Shown here in pieces: positions 48,035 to 61,682 of a stretch of 64,000 nucleotides of DNA. The notes under the pieces were generated by a model that searched no databases, was not told the DNA's origin, and saw only the letters and a program-made list of their open reading frames with translations. A program made the translations under genes and the position numbers. How positions within the stretch are numbered: the first letter of the stretch is position 1; every line of letters begins with the position of its first letter. Source of the stretch: Xylocopa sonorina (lineage: Eukaryota > Arthropoda > Insecta > Hymenoptera > Apidae); assembly GCF_050948175.1 (NCBI RefSeq), contig NC_135194.1, positions 4,766,033-4,830,032 of the forward strand, written 5' to 3'.

Positions 48035-51000
48035 CGATAGAGTTCTAATGCTTCTTAAAACGCGATATCGCATCTCATTTCTATGGTTCATGGTAAGATA
48101 TAATATGATTAGCGAAGTGTTATGCATTCCTCGTCTACGATTCAAATGAATGTAAATGCGACACTTCCTTGCAAGGAAATAGCGTTTGCAGATGTCTAGG
48201 TATCGTAGCGATAGAGTTCTAATGCTTCTTAAAACGCGATATCGCATCTCATTTCCATGTTTCATGGTAAGATATAATATGATTTGCGAAGTGTTATGTA
48301 TTCCTCGTCTACACTTCATATGAATATAAATGCGACACTTCCTTGCAAGGAAATAGCGTTTGCAGATGTCTACGTATCGTAGCAATAGAGTTCTTATGAT
48401 TCTTAAAACGCGATATCGCATCTCATTTCTATGGTTCATGGTAAGATATAATATGATTTGCGAAGTGTTATGCATTCCTCGTCTACGATGCAAATGAATG
48501 TTAATGCGACACTTCCTTGCAAGGAAATAGCGTTTGCAGATGTCTAGGTACCGTAGCGATAGAGTTCTAATGCTTCTTAATACGAAATATTTCATCTCAT
48601 ATCTATGTTTCATGATAAGATATAATATTCATTGCGAAGTGTTATGCATTCCTCGTCTACGATTCAAATGAATGTAAATGCGACACTTCCTTGCAAGGAA
48701 ATAGCGTTTGCAGATGTCTAGGTATCGTAGCAATAGAGTTCTAATGCTTCTTAAAACGCGATATCGCATCTCAGTTCTATGTTTCATGGCAAGATATAAT
48801 ATGATTTGCGAAGTGTTATGTATTCCTCGCCTACACTTCATATGAATGTAAATGCGACACTTCCTTGCAAGGAAATAGCGTTTGCAGATGTCTACGTATC
48901 GTAGCAATAGAGTTCTTATGATTCTTAAAACGCGATATCGCATCTCATTTCTATGTTTCATGGTAAGATATAATATGATTTGCGAAGTGTTATGTATTCC
49001 TCGTCTACACTTCATATGAATGTAAATGCGACACTTCCTTGCAAGGAAATAGCGTTTGCAGATGTCTACCTATCTTAGCAATAGAGTTCTAATGCTTCTT
49101 AAAACGCGATATCGCATCTCATTTCTATGGTTCATGGTAAGATATAATATGATTAGCGAAGTGTTATGCATTCCTCGTCTACGATTCAAATGAATGTAAA
49201 TGCGACACTTCCTTGCAAGGAAATAGCGTTTGCAGATGTCTAGGTATCGTAGCGATAGTGTTCTAATGCTTCTTAAAACGCGATATCGCATCTCATTTCC
49301 ATGTTTCATGGTAAGATATAATATGATTTGCGAAGTGTTATGTATTCCTCGTCTACACTTCATATGAATGTAAATGCGACACTTCCTTGCAAGGAAATAG
49401 CGTTTGCAGATGTCTACGTATCGTAGCAATAGAGTTCTTATGATTCTTAAAACGCGATATCGCATCTCATTTCTATGTTTCATGGTAAGATATAATATTC
49501 ATTGCGAAGCGTTATGCATTCCTCGTCTACGATTCAAATGAATGTAAATGCGACACTTCCTTGCAAGGAAATAGCGTTTGCAGATGTCTACGTATCGTAG
49601 CAATAGAGTTCTTATGATTCTTAAAACGCGATATCGTATCTCATTTCTATGTTTCCTGGTAAGATATAATATGATTTGCGAAGTGTCATGTATTCCTCGT
49701 CTACACTTCAAATGAATGTGAATGCGACACTTCCTCGCTAGGAAATAGCGTTTGCAGATGTCTACGTATCGTAGCAATAGAGTTCTTATGATTCTTAAAA
49801 CGCGATATCGCATCTCATTTCTATGTTTCATGGTAAGATATAATATTCATTGCGAAGCGTTATGCATTCCTCGTCTACGATTCAAATGAATGTAAATGCG
49901 ACACTTCCTTGCAAGGAAATAGCGTTTGCAGATGTCTACGTATCGTAGCAATAGAGTTCTTATGATTCTTAAAACGCGATATCGTATCTCATTTCTCTGT
50001 TTCCTGGTAAGATATAATATGATTTGCGAAGTGTCATGTATTCCTCGTCTACACTTCAAATGAATGTGAATGCGACACTTCCTCGCTAGGAAATAGCGTT
50101 TGCAGATGTCTACGTATCGTAGCAATAGAGTTCTTATGATTCTTAAAACGCGATATCGCATCTCATTTCTATGTTTCATGGTAAGATATAATATGATTTG
50201 CGAAGTGTTATGTATTCCTAGTCTGCACTTCAAATGAATGTAAATGCGACACTCCCTTGCAAAGAAATAGCGTTTGCAGATGTCTACGTGTCGTAGCAAT
50301 AGATTTCTAATGCTTCTTAAAACGCGATATCGCATCTCATTTCTATGGTTCATGGTAAGATATAATATGATTAGCGAAGTGTTATGCATTCCTCGTCTAC
50401 GATTCAAATGAATGTAAATGCGACACTTCCTTGCAAGGAAATAGCGTTTGCAGATGTCTAGGTATCGTAGCGATAGAGTTCTAATGCTTCTTAAAACGCG
50501 ATATCGCATCTCATTTCCATGTTTCATGGTAAGATATAATATGATTTGCGAAGTGTTATGTATTCCTCGTCTACGAGTCAAATGAATGTAAATGCGACAC
50601 TTCCTTGCAAGGAAATAGCGTCTGCAGATGTCTAGGTACCGTAGCGATAGAGTTCTAATGCTTCTTAATACGAAATATTGCATCTCATATCTATGTTTCA
50701 TGATAAGATATAATATTCATTGCGAAGTGTTATGCATTCCTCGTCTCCGATTCAAATGAATGTAAATGCGACACTTCCTTGCAAGGAAATAGCGTTTGCA
50801 GATATCTAGGTATCGTAGCAATAGAGTTCTAATGCTTCTTAAAACGCGATATCGCATCTCAGTTCTATGTTTCATGGCAAGATATAATATGATTTGCGAA
50901 GTGTTATGTATTCCTCGTCTACACTTCATATGAATGTAAATGCGACATTTCCTTGCAAGGAAATAGCGTTTGCAGATGTCTACGTATCGTAGCATTAGAG

Positions 51001-52975
51001 TTCTTATGATTCTTAAAACGCGATATCGCATCTCATTTCTATGTTTCATGGTAAGATATAATATGATTTGCGAAGTGTTATGTATTCCTCGTTTACACTT
51101 CATATGAATGTAAATGCGACACTTCCTTGCAAGGAAATAGCGTTTGCAGATGTCTACCTATCTTAGCAATAGAGTTCTAATGCTTCTTAAAACGCGATAT
51201 CGCATCTCATTTCTATGGTTCATGGTAAGATATAATATGATTAGCGAAGTGTTATGCATTCCTCGTCTACGATTCAAATGAATGTAAATGCGACACTTCC
51301 TTGCAAGGAAATAGCGTTTGCAGATGTCTAGGTATCGTAGCGATAGAGTTCTAATGCTTCTTAAAACGCGATATCGCATCTCATTTCCATGTTTCATGGT
51401 AAGATATAATATGATTTGCGAAGTGTTATGTATTCCTCGTCTACACTTCATATGAATGTAAATGCGACACTTCCTTGCAAGGAAATAGCGTTTGCAGATG
51501 TCTACGTATCGTAGCAATAGAGTTCTTATGATTCTTAAAACGCGATATCGCATCTCATTTCTATGGTTCATGGTAAGATATAATATGATTTGCGAAGTGT
51601 TATGCATTCCTCGTCTACGATGCAAATGAATGTTAATGCGACACTTCCTTGCAAGGAAATAGCGTTTGCAGATGTCTAGGTACCGTAGCGATAGAGTTCT
51701 AATGCTTCTTAATACGAAATATTTCATCTCATATCTATGTTTCATGATAAGATATAATATTCATTGCGAAGTGTTATGCATTCCTCGTCTACGATTCAAA
51801 TGAATGTAAATGCGACACTTCCTTGCAAGGAAATAGCGTTTGCAGATGTCTAGGTATCGTAGCAATAGAGTTCTAATGCTTCTTAAAACGCGATATCGCA
51901 TTTCAGTTCTATGTTTCATGGCAAGATATAATATGATTTGCGAAGTGTTATGTATTCCTCGTCTACACTTCATATGAATGTAGATGCGACACTTCCTTGC
52001 AAGGAAATAGCGTTTGCAGATGTCTACGTATCGTAGCAATAGAGTTCTTATGATTCTTAAAACGCGATATCGCATCTCATTTCTATGTTTCATGGTAAGA
52101 TATAATATGATTTGCGAAGTGTTATGTATTCCTCGCCTACACTTCATATGAATGTAAATGCGACACTTCCTTGCAAGGAAATAGCGTTTGCAGATGTCTA
52201 CCTATCTTAGCAATAGAGTTCTAATGCTTCTTAAAACGCGATATCGCATCTCATTTCTATGGTTCATGGTAAGATATAATATGATTATCGAAGTGTTATG
52301 CATTCCTCGTCTACGATTCAAATGAATGTAAATGCGACACTTCCTTGCAAGGAAATAGCGTTTGCAGATGTCTAGGTATCGTAGCGATAGTGTTCTAATG
52401 CTTCTTAAAACGCGATATCGCATCTCATTTCCATGTTTCATGGTAAGATATAATATGATTTGCGAATTGTTATGTATTCCTCGTCTACACTTCATATGAA
52501 TGTAAATGCGACACTTCCTTGCAAGGAAATAGCGTTTGCAGATGTCTACGTATCGTAGCAATAGAGTTCTAATGATTCTTAAAACGCGATATCGCATCTC
52601 ATTTCTATGTTTCATGGTAAGATATAATATTCATTGCGAAGCGTTATGCATTCCTCGTCTACGATTCAAATGAATGTAAATGCGACACTTCCTTGCAAGG
52701 AAATAGCGTTTGCAGATGTCTACGTATCGTAGCAATAGAGTTCTTATGATTCTTAAAACGCGATATCGTATCTCATTTCTATGTTTCCTGGTAAGATATA
52801 ATATGATTTGCGAAGTGTCATGTATTCCTCGTCTACACTTCAAATGAATGTGAATGCGACACTTCCTCGCTAGGAAATAGCGTTTGCAGATGTCAACGTA
52901 TCGTAGCAATAGAGTTCTTATGATTCTTAAAACGCGATATCGCATCTCATTTCTATGTTTCATGGTAAGATATAA
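48035..52975. repeat. duplication at an 18-monomer offset
   Basis: 48035-49843 matches 51167-52975 at a constant 3132 bp, the same offset seen at the left end of the window. A few substitutions separate them, such as GAATATAAATG against GAATGTAAATG near 48326 and 51458. The match stops where one copy reads ATATTCATTGCG and the other ATATGATTTGCG. Confidence 0.83.
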
Positions 52976-55900
52976 TATGATTTGCGAAGTGTTATGTATT
53001 CCTAGTCTGCACTTCAAATGAATGTAAATGCGACACTCCCTTGCAAAGAAATAGCGTTTGCAGATGTCTAGGTATCGTAGCAATAGAGTTCTAATGCTTC
53101 TTAAAACGCGATATCGCATCTCATTTCTATGTTTCATGGTAAGATATAATATTCATTGCGAAGCGTTATGCATTCCTCGTCTACGATTCAAATGAATGTA
53201 AATGCGACACTTCCTTGCAAGGAAATAGCGTTTGCAGATGTCTACGTATCGTAGCAATAGAGTTCTTATGATTCTTAAAACGCGATATCGCATCTCATTT
53301 CTATGTTTCATGGTAAGATATAATATTCATTGCGAAGCGTTATGCATTCCCCGTCTACGATTCAAATGAATGTAAATGCGACACTTCCTTGCAAGGAAAT
53401 AGCGTTTGCAGATGTCACGTATCGTAGCAATGGAGTTCTTATGATTCTTAAAACGCGATATCGCATCTCAATTCTATGCTTCATGGTAAGATATAATATG
53501 ATTTGCGAAGTGTTATGTATTCTTCGTCTACACTTCAAATGAATGTAAATGCGACACTTCCTTGCAAAGAAATAGCGTTTGCAGTTGTCTACGTATCGTA
53601 GCAATAGATTTCTAATGCTTCTTAAAACGCGATGTCGCATCTCATTTCTATGTTTCATGGTAAGATATAATATGATATGCGAAGTGTTATGTATTCCTCG
53701 TCTACACTTCATATGAATGTAAATGTGACACTTCCTCGCTAGGAGATAGCGTTTGCAGATGTCTACGTATCGTAGCAATAGCTTTCTAATGCTTCTTAAA
53801 CCGCGATATCGCATCTCATTTCTATGTTTCATGGTAAGATATAATATGATTTGCGAAGTGTCATGCATTCCTCGTCTACGCTTCAAATGAATGTAAATGC
53901 GACACTTCCTTGCTAGGAAATAGCGTCTGCAGATGTCTAGGTATCGTAGCAATAATGTTCAAATGCTTTTTAAAACGAGATATAGCATCTTATATCTATG
54001 TTTCATAATAAGATATAATATTCATTGCGAAGTGTTAAGCATTCCTCGTCTACGATTCAAATGAATGTAAATGCGACACTTCCTCGCAAGGAAATAGCGT
54101 TTGCAGATGTCTAGGTATCGTAGCGATAGAGTTCTAATGCTTCTTAAAACGCGATATCGCATCTCATTTCCATGTTTCATGGTAAGATATAATATGATTT
54201 GCGAAGTGTTATGTATTCCTCGTCTACACTTCATATGAATGTAAATGCGACACTTCCTTGCAAAGAAATAGCGTTTGCAGATGTCTACGTATCGTAGCAA
54301 TAGTGTTCTAATGCTTCTTAAAACGCGATATCGCATCCCATTTCTATGTTTCATGGTAAGATATTATATGATTTGCGATGTGTTATGTATTCCTCGTCTA
54401 CACTTCAAATGAATATAAATGCGACACTTCCTTGCAAGGAAATAGCGTTTGCAGATGTCTACGTATCGAAGCAATAGAGTTCAAATGCTGCTTAAAACGA
54501 GATATTGCATCTCATATCTATGTTTCATGATAAGATATAATATAATTTTGCGAAGTGTCATGTATTCCTCGTCTACACTTCAAATGAATGTGAATGCGGC
54601 ACTTCCTCTCTAGGAAATAGCGTTTGCAGATGTCTACGTATCGTAGCAATAGAGTTCTTATGATTCTTAAAACGCGATATCGCATCTCATTTCTATGTTT
54701 CATGGTAAGATATAATATTCATTGCGAAGCGTTATGCATTCCTCGTCTACGATTCAAATGAATGTAAATGCGACACTTCCTTGCAAGGAAATAGCGTTTG
54801 CAGATGTCTAGGTATCGTAGCAATAGAGTTCTTATGATTCTTAAAACGCGATATCGCATCTCATTTCTATGGTTCATGGTAAGATATAATATGATTTGCG
54901 AAGTGTTATGCATTCCTCGTCTACGATGCAAATGAATGTAAATGCGACACTTCCTTGCAAGGAAATAGCGTTTGCAGATGTCTAGGTATCGTAGCGATAG
55001 AGTTCTAATGCTTCTTAAAACGCGATATCGCATCTCATTTCCATGTTTCATGGTAAGATATAATATGATTTGCGAAGTGTTATGTATTCCTCGTCTACGA
55101 GTCAAATGAATGTAAATGCGACACTTCCTTGCAAGGAAATAGCGTCTGCAGATGTCTAGGTACCGTAGCAATAGAGTTCTTATGATTCTTAAAACGCGAT
55201 ATCGCATCTCATTTCTATCTTTCATGGTAAGATATAATATGATTTGCGAAGTGTTATGTATTCCTCGTCTACGATTCAAATGAATGTAAATGCGACACTT
55301 CCTTGCAAGGAAATAGCGTTTGCAGATGTCACGTATCGTAGCAATGGAGTTCTTATGATTCTTAAAACGCGATATCGCATCTCAATTCTATGCTTCATGG
55401 TAAGATATAATATGATTTGCGAAGTGTTATGTATTCTTCGTCTACACTTCAAATGAATGTAAATGCGACACTTCCTTGCAAAGAAATAGCGTTTGCAGTT
55501 GTCTACGTATCGTAGCAATAGATTTCTAATGCTTCTTAAAACGCGATGTCGCATCTCATTTCTATGTTTCATGGTAAGATATAATATGATATGCGAAGTG
55601 TTATGTATTCCTCGTCTACACTTCATATGAATGTAAATGCGACACTTCCTCGCTAGGAGATAGCGTTTGCAGATGTCTACGTATCGTAGCAATAGCTTTC
55701 TAATGCTTCTTAAACCGCGATATCGCATCTCATTTCTATGTTTCATGGTAAGATATAATATGATTTGCGAAGTGTCATGCATTCCTCGTCTACGCTTCAA
55801 ATGAATGTAAATGCGACACTTCCTTGCTAGGAAATAGCGTCTGCAGATATCTAGGTATCGTAGCAATAATGTTCAAATGCTTTTTAAAACGAGATATAGC

Positions 55901-56099
55901 ATCTTATATCTATGTTTCATGGTAAGATATAATATGATCTGCGAAGTGTTATGTATTCCTCGTCTACACTTCATATGAATGTAAATGCGACACTTCCTTG
56001 CAAGGAAATAGCGTTTGCAGATGTCTACCTATCGTAGCAATAGAGTTCTAATGCTTCTTAAAACGCGATATCGCATCTCATTTCTATGTTTCATGGTAA

Positions 56100-56776
56100 G
56101 ATATAATATGATCTGCGAAGTGTTATGTATTCCTCGTCTACACTTCATATGAATGTAAATGCGACACTTCCTTGCAAGGAAATAGCGTTTGCAGATGTCT
56201 ACCTATCGTAGCAATAGAGTTCTAATGCTTCTTAAAACGCGATATCGCATCTCATTTCTATGTTTCATGGTAAGATATAATATGATTTGCGAAGTGTTAT
56301 GTATTCCTCGTCAACACTTCAAATGAATGTAAATGCGACACTTCCTTGCAAGGAAATAGCGTTTGCAGATGTCTACGTATCGTAGCAATAGAGTTCTTAT
56401 GATTCTTAAAACGCGATATCGCATCTCATTTCTATGTTTCATGATAAGATATAATATTCATTGCGATGTGTTATGCATTCCTCGTCTACGATTCAAATGA
56501 ATGTAAATGCGACACTTCCTTGCAAGGAAATAGCGTTTGCAGATGTCTAGGTATCGTAGCAATAGAGTTCTTATGATTCTTAAAACGCGATATCGCATCT
56601 CATTTCTATGTTTCATGGTAAGATATAATATGATTTGCGAAGTGTTATGTATTCCTCGTCTACACTTCAAATGAATGTAAATGCGACACTTCCTTGCTAG
56701 GAAATAGCGTCTGCAGATGTCTAGGTATCGTAGCGATAGAGTTCTAATGCTTCTTAAAACGCCATATCGTATCTCA
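56100..56776. repeat. segment repeated at the right edge of the window
   Basis: Matches 63324-64000 at an offset of 7224 bp, including the rare CGTCAACACTTC (near 56310 and 63534) and CGCCATATCGTATC. The match is cut by the window end, so the true repeat is longer. Confidence 0.85.
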
Positions 56777-56855
56777 GTTCTATGCTTCATGGTAAGAAGT
56801 AATATGATTTGCGAAGTGTTATTTATTCCTCGTCTACACTTCAAATGAATTTAAA

Positions 56856-56946
56856 TGCGACAGTTCCTTGCAAGGAAATAGCGTAAGATATAATATGATT
56901 TGCGAAGTGTTATGTATTCCTCGTTTACACTTCATATGAATGTAAA
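56856..56946. repeat. 91-bp short monomer with 83-bp deletion
   Basis: The TGCGAC landmarks at 56856 and 56947 are only 91 bp apart. GAAATAGCG joins directly to TAAGATATAATATG, skipping the region with the second and third dyads and the TTAA. Only a T or GT is shared at the junction. Confidence 0.9.
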
Positions 56947-58010
56947 TGCGACACTTCCTTGCAAGGAAATAGCGTTTGCAGATGTCTACCTATCTTAGCA
57001 ATAGAGTTCTAATGCTTCTTAAAACGCGATATCGCATCTCATTTCTATGGTTCATGGTAAGATATAATATGATTAGCGAAGTGTTATGCATTCCTTGTCT
57101 ACGATTCAAATGAATGTAAATGCGACACTTCCTTGCAAGGAAATAGCGTTTGCAGATGTCTAGGTATCGTAGCGATAGAGTTCTAATGCTTCTTAAAACG
57201 CGATATCGCATCTCATTTCCATGTTTCATGGTAAGATATAATATGATTTGCGAAGTGTTATGTATTCCTCGTCTACACTTCATATGAATGTAAATGCGAC
57301 ACTTCCTTGCAAGGAAATAGCGTTTGCAGATGTCTACGTATCGTAGCAATAGAGTTCTTATGATTCTTAAAACGCGATATCGCATCTCATTTCTATGGTT
57401 CATGGTAAGATATAATATGATTTGCGAAGTGTTATGCATTCCTCGTCTACGATGCAAATGAATGTTAATGCGACACTTCCTTGCAAGGAAATAGCGTTTG
57501 CAGATGTCTAGGTACCGTAGCGATAGAGTTCTAATGCTTCTTAATACGAAATATTTCATCTCATATCTATGTTTCATGATAAGATATAATATTCATTGCG
57601 AAGTGTTATGCATTCCTCGTCTACGATTCAAATGAATGTAAATGCGACACTTCCTTGCAAGGAAATAGCGTTTGCAGATGTCTAGGTATCGTAGCAATAG
57701 AGTTCTAATGCTTCTTAAAACGCGATATCGCATCTCAGTTCTATGTTTCATGGCAAGATATAATATGATTTGCGAAGTGTTATGTATTCCTCGTCTACAC
57801 TTCATATGAATGTAAATGCGACACTTCCTTGCAAGGAAATAGCGTTTGCAGATGTCTACGTATCGTAGCAATAGAGTTCTTATGATTCTTAAAACGCGAT
57901 ATCGCATCTCATTTCTATGTTTCATGGTAAGATATAATATGATTTGCGAAGTGTTATGTATTCCTCGTCTACACTTCATATGAATGTAAATGCGACACTT
58001 CCTTGCAAGG

Positions 58011-61000
58011 AAATAGCGTTTGCAGATGTCTACGTATCGTAGCAATAGAGTTCTTATGATTCTTAAAACGCGATATCGTATCTCATTTCTATGTTTCCTG
58101 GTAAGATATAATATGATTTGCGAAGTGTCATGTATTCCTCGTCTACACTTCAAATGAATGTGAATGCGACACTTCCTCGCTAGTAAATAGCGTTTGCAGA
58201 TGTCTACGTATCGTAGCAATAGAGTTCTTATGATTCTTAAAACGCGATATCGCATCTCATTTCTATGTTTCATGGTAAGATATAATATGATTTGCGAAGT
58301 GTTATGTATTCCTAGTCTGCACTTCAAATGAATGTAAATGCGACACTCCCTTGCAAAGAAATAGCGTTTGCAGATGTCTAGGTATCGTAGCAATAGAGTT
58401 CTAATGCTTCTTAAAACGCGATATCGCATCTCATTTCTATGTTTCATGGTAAGATATAATATGATTTGCGAAGTGTTATGTATTCCTCGTCTGCACTTCA
58501 AATGAATGTAAATGCGACACTTCCTTGCAAGGAAATAGCGTTTGCAGATGTCTACGTATCGTAGCAATAGCTCTCTAATGCTTCTTAAAACGCGATATCG
58601 CATCTCATTTCTATGTGTCATGGTAAGATATAATATTCATTGCGTAGCGTTATGCATTCCTCGTCTACGATTCAAATGAATGTAAATGCGACACTTCCTT
58701 GCAAGGAAATAGCGTTTGCAGATGTCTACGTATCGTAGCAATAGAGTTCTTATGATTCTTAAAACGCGATATCGCATCTCATTTCTATGTTTCATGGTAA
58801 GATATAATATTCATTGCGAAGCGTTATGCATTCCTCGTCTACGATTCAAATGAATGTAAATGCGACACTTCCTTGCAAGGAAATAGCGTTTGCAGATGTC
58901 TACGTATCGTAGCAATAGAGTTCTTATGATTCTTAAAACGCGATATCGCATCTCATTTCTATGGTTCATGGTAAGATATAATATGATTTGCGAAGTGTTA
59001 TGCATTCCTCGTCTACGATGCAAATGAATGTAAATGCGACACTTCCTTGCAAGGGAATAGCGTTTGCAGATGTCTAGGTATCGTAGCGATAGAGTTCTAA
59101 TGCCTCTTAAAACGCGATATCGCATCTCATTTCCATGTTTCATGGTAAGATATAATATGATTTGCGAAGTGTTATGTATTCCTCGTCTACACTTCATATG
59201 AATGTAAATGCGACACTTCCTTGCAAGGAAATAGCGTTTGCAGATGTCTACGTATCGTAGCAATAGAGTTCTTATGATTCTTAAAACGCGATATCGCATC
59301 TCATTTCTATGTTTCATGGTAAGATATAATATGATTTGCGAAGTGTTATGTATTCCTCGTCTACACTTCAAATGAATGTAAATGCGACACTTCCTTGCTA
59401 GGAAATAGCGTCTGCAGATGTCTAGGTATGGTAGCGATAGAGTTCTAATGCTTCTTAAAACGCCATATCGTATCTCAGTTCTATGCTTCATGGTAAGAAG
59501 TAATATGATTTGCGAAGTGTTATTTATTCCTCGTCTACACTTCAAATGAATTTAAATGCGACAGTTCCTTGCAAGGAAATAGCGTTTGCAGATGTCTACG
59601 TATCGTAGCAATAGAGTTCTTATGATTCTTAAAACGCGATATCGCATCTCATATCTATGGTTCATGGTAAGATATAATATGATTTGCGAAGTGTTATGCA
59701 TTCCTCGTCTACGATGCAAATGAATGTAAATGCGACACTTCCTTGCAAGGGAATAGCGTTTGCAGATGTCTAGGTATCGTAGCGATAGAGTTCTAATGCT
59801 TCTTAAAACGCGATATCGCATCTCATTTCTATGGTTCATGGTAAGATATAATATGATTTGCGAAGTGTTATGCATTCCTCGTCTACGATGCAAATGAATG
59901 TTAATGCGACACTTCCTTGCAAGGAAATAGCGTTTGCAGATGTCTAGGTACCGTAGCGATAGAGTTCTAATGCTTCTTAATACGAAATATTTCATCTCAT
60001 ATCTATGTTTCATGATAAGATATAATATTCATTGCGAAGTGTTATGCATTCCTCGTCTACGATTCAAATGAATGTAAATGCGACACTTCCTTGCAAGGAA
60101 ATAGCGTTTGCAGATGTCTAGGTATCGTAGCAATAGAGTTCTAATGCTTCTTAAAACGCGATATCGCATCTCAGTTCTATGTTTCATGGCAAGATATAAT
60201 ATGATTTGCGAAGTGTTATGTATTCCTCGTCTACACTTCATATGAATGTAAATGCGACACTTCCTTGCAAGGAAATAGCGTTTGCAGATGTCTACGTATC
60301 GTAGCAATAGAGTTCTTATGATTCTTAAAACGCGATATCGCATCTCATTTCTATGTTTCATGGTAAGATATAATATGATTTGCGAAGTGTTATGTATTCC
60401 TCGTCTACACTTCATATGAATGTAAATGCGACACTTCCTTGCAAGGAAATAGCGTTTGCAGATGTCTACCTATCTTAGCAATAGAGTTCTAATGCTTCTT
60501 AAAACGCGATATCGCATCTCATTTCTATGGTTCATGGTAAGATATAATATGATTAGCGAAGTGTTATGCATTCCTCGTCTACGATTCAAATGAATGTAAA
60601 TGCGACACTTCCTTGCAAGGAAATAGCGTTTGCAGATGTCTAGGTATCGTAGCGATAGTGTTCTAATGCTTCTTAAAACGCGATATCGCATCTCATTTCC
60701 ATGTTTCATGGTAAGATATAATATGATTTGCGAAGTGTTATGTATTCCTCGTCTACACTTCATATGAATGTAAATGCGACACTTCCTTGCAAGGAAATAG
60801 CGTTTGCAGATGTCTACGTATCGTAGCAATAGAGTTCTTATGATTCTTAAAACGCGATATCGTATCTCATTTCTATGTTTCCTGGTAAGATATAATATGA
60901 TTTGCGAAGTGTCATGTATTCCTCGTCTACACTTCAAATGAATGTGAATGCGACACTTCCTCGCTAGGAAATAGCGTTTGCAGATGTCTACGTATCGTAG

Positions 61001-61682
61001 CAATAGAGTTCTTATGATTCTTAAAACGCGATATCGCATCTCATTTCTATGTTTCATGGTAAGATATAATATGATTTGCGAAGTGTTATGTATTCCTAGT
61101 CTGCACTTCAAATGAATGTAAATGCGACACTCCCTTGCAAAGAAATAGCGTTTGCAGATGTCTAGGTATCGTAGCAATAGAGTTCTAATGCTTCTTAAAA
61201 CGCGATATCGCATCTCATTTCTATGTTTCATGGTAAGATATAATATGATTTGCGAAGTGTTATGTATTCCTCGTCTGCACTTCAAATGAATGTAAATGCG
61301 ACACTTCCTTGCAAGGAAATAGCGTTTGCAGATGTCTACGTATCGTAGCAATAGCTCTCTAATGCTTCTTAAAACGCGATATCGCATCTCATTTCTATGT
61401 GTCATGGTAAGATATAATATTCATTGCGTAGCGTTATGCATTCCTCGTCTACGATTCAAATGAATGTAAATGCGACACTTCCTTGCAAGGAAATAGCGTT
61501 TGCAGATGTCTACGTATCGTAGCAATAGAGTTCTTATGATTCTTAAAACGCGATATCGCATCTCATTTCTATGTTTCATGGTAAGATATAATATTCATTG
61601 CGAAGCGTTATGCATTCCTCGTCTACGATTCAAATGAATGTAAATGCGACACTTCCTTGCAAGGAAATAGCGTTTGCAGATG
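58011..61682. repeat. duplication at a 16-monomer offset
   Basis: About 58.01-58.90 kb matches 60.80-61.68 kb at 2784 bp (16 x 174). It shares ATCGTATCTC, TTTCCTGG, TTCCTAGTCTGC, AGCTCTCTAATG and the rare GCGTAGCG at 58642 and 61426. Confidence 0.8.
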
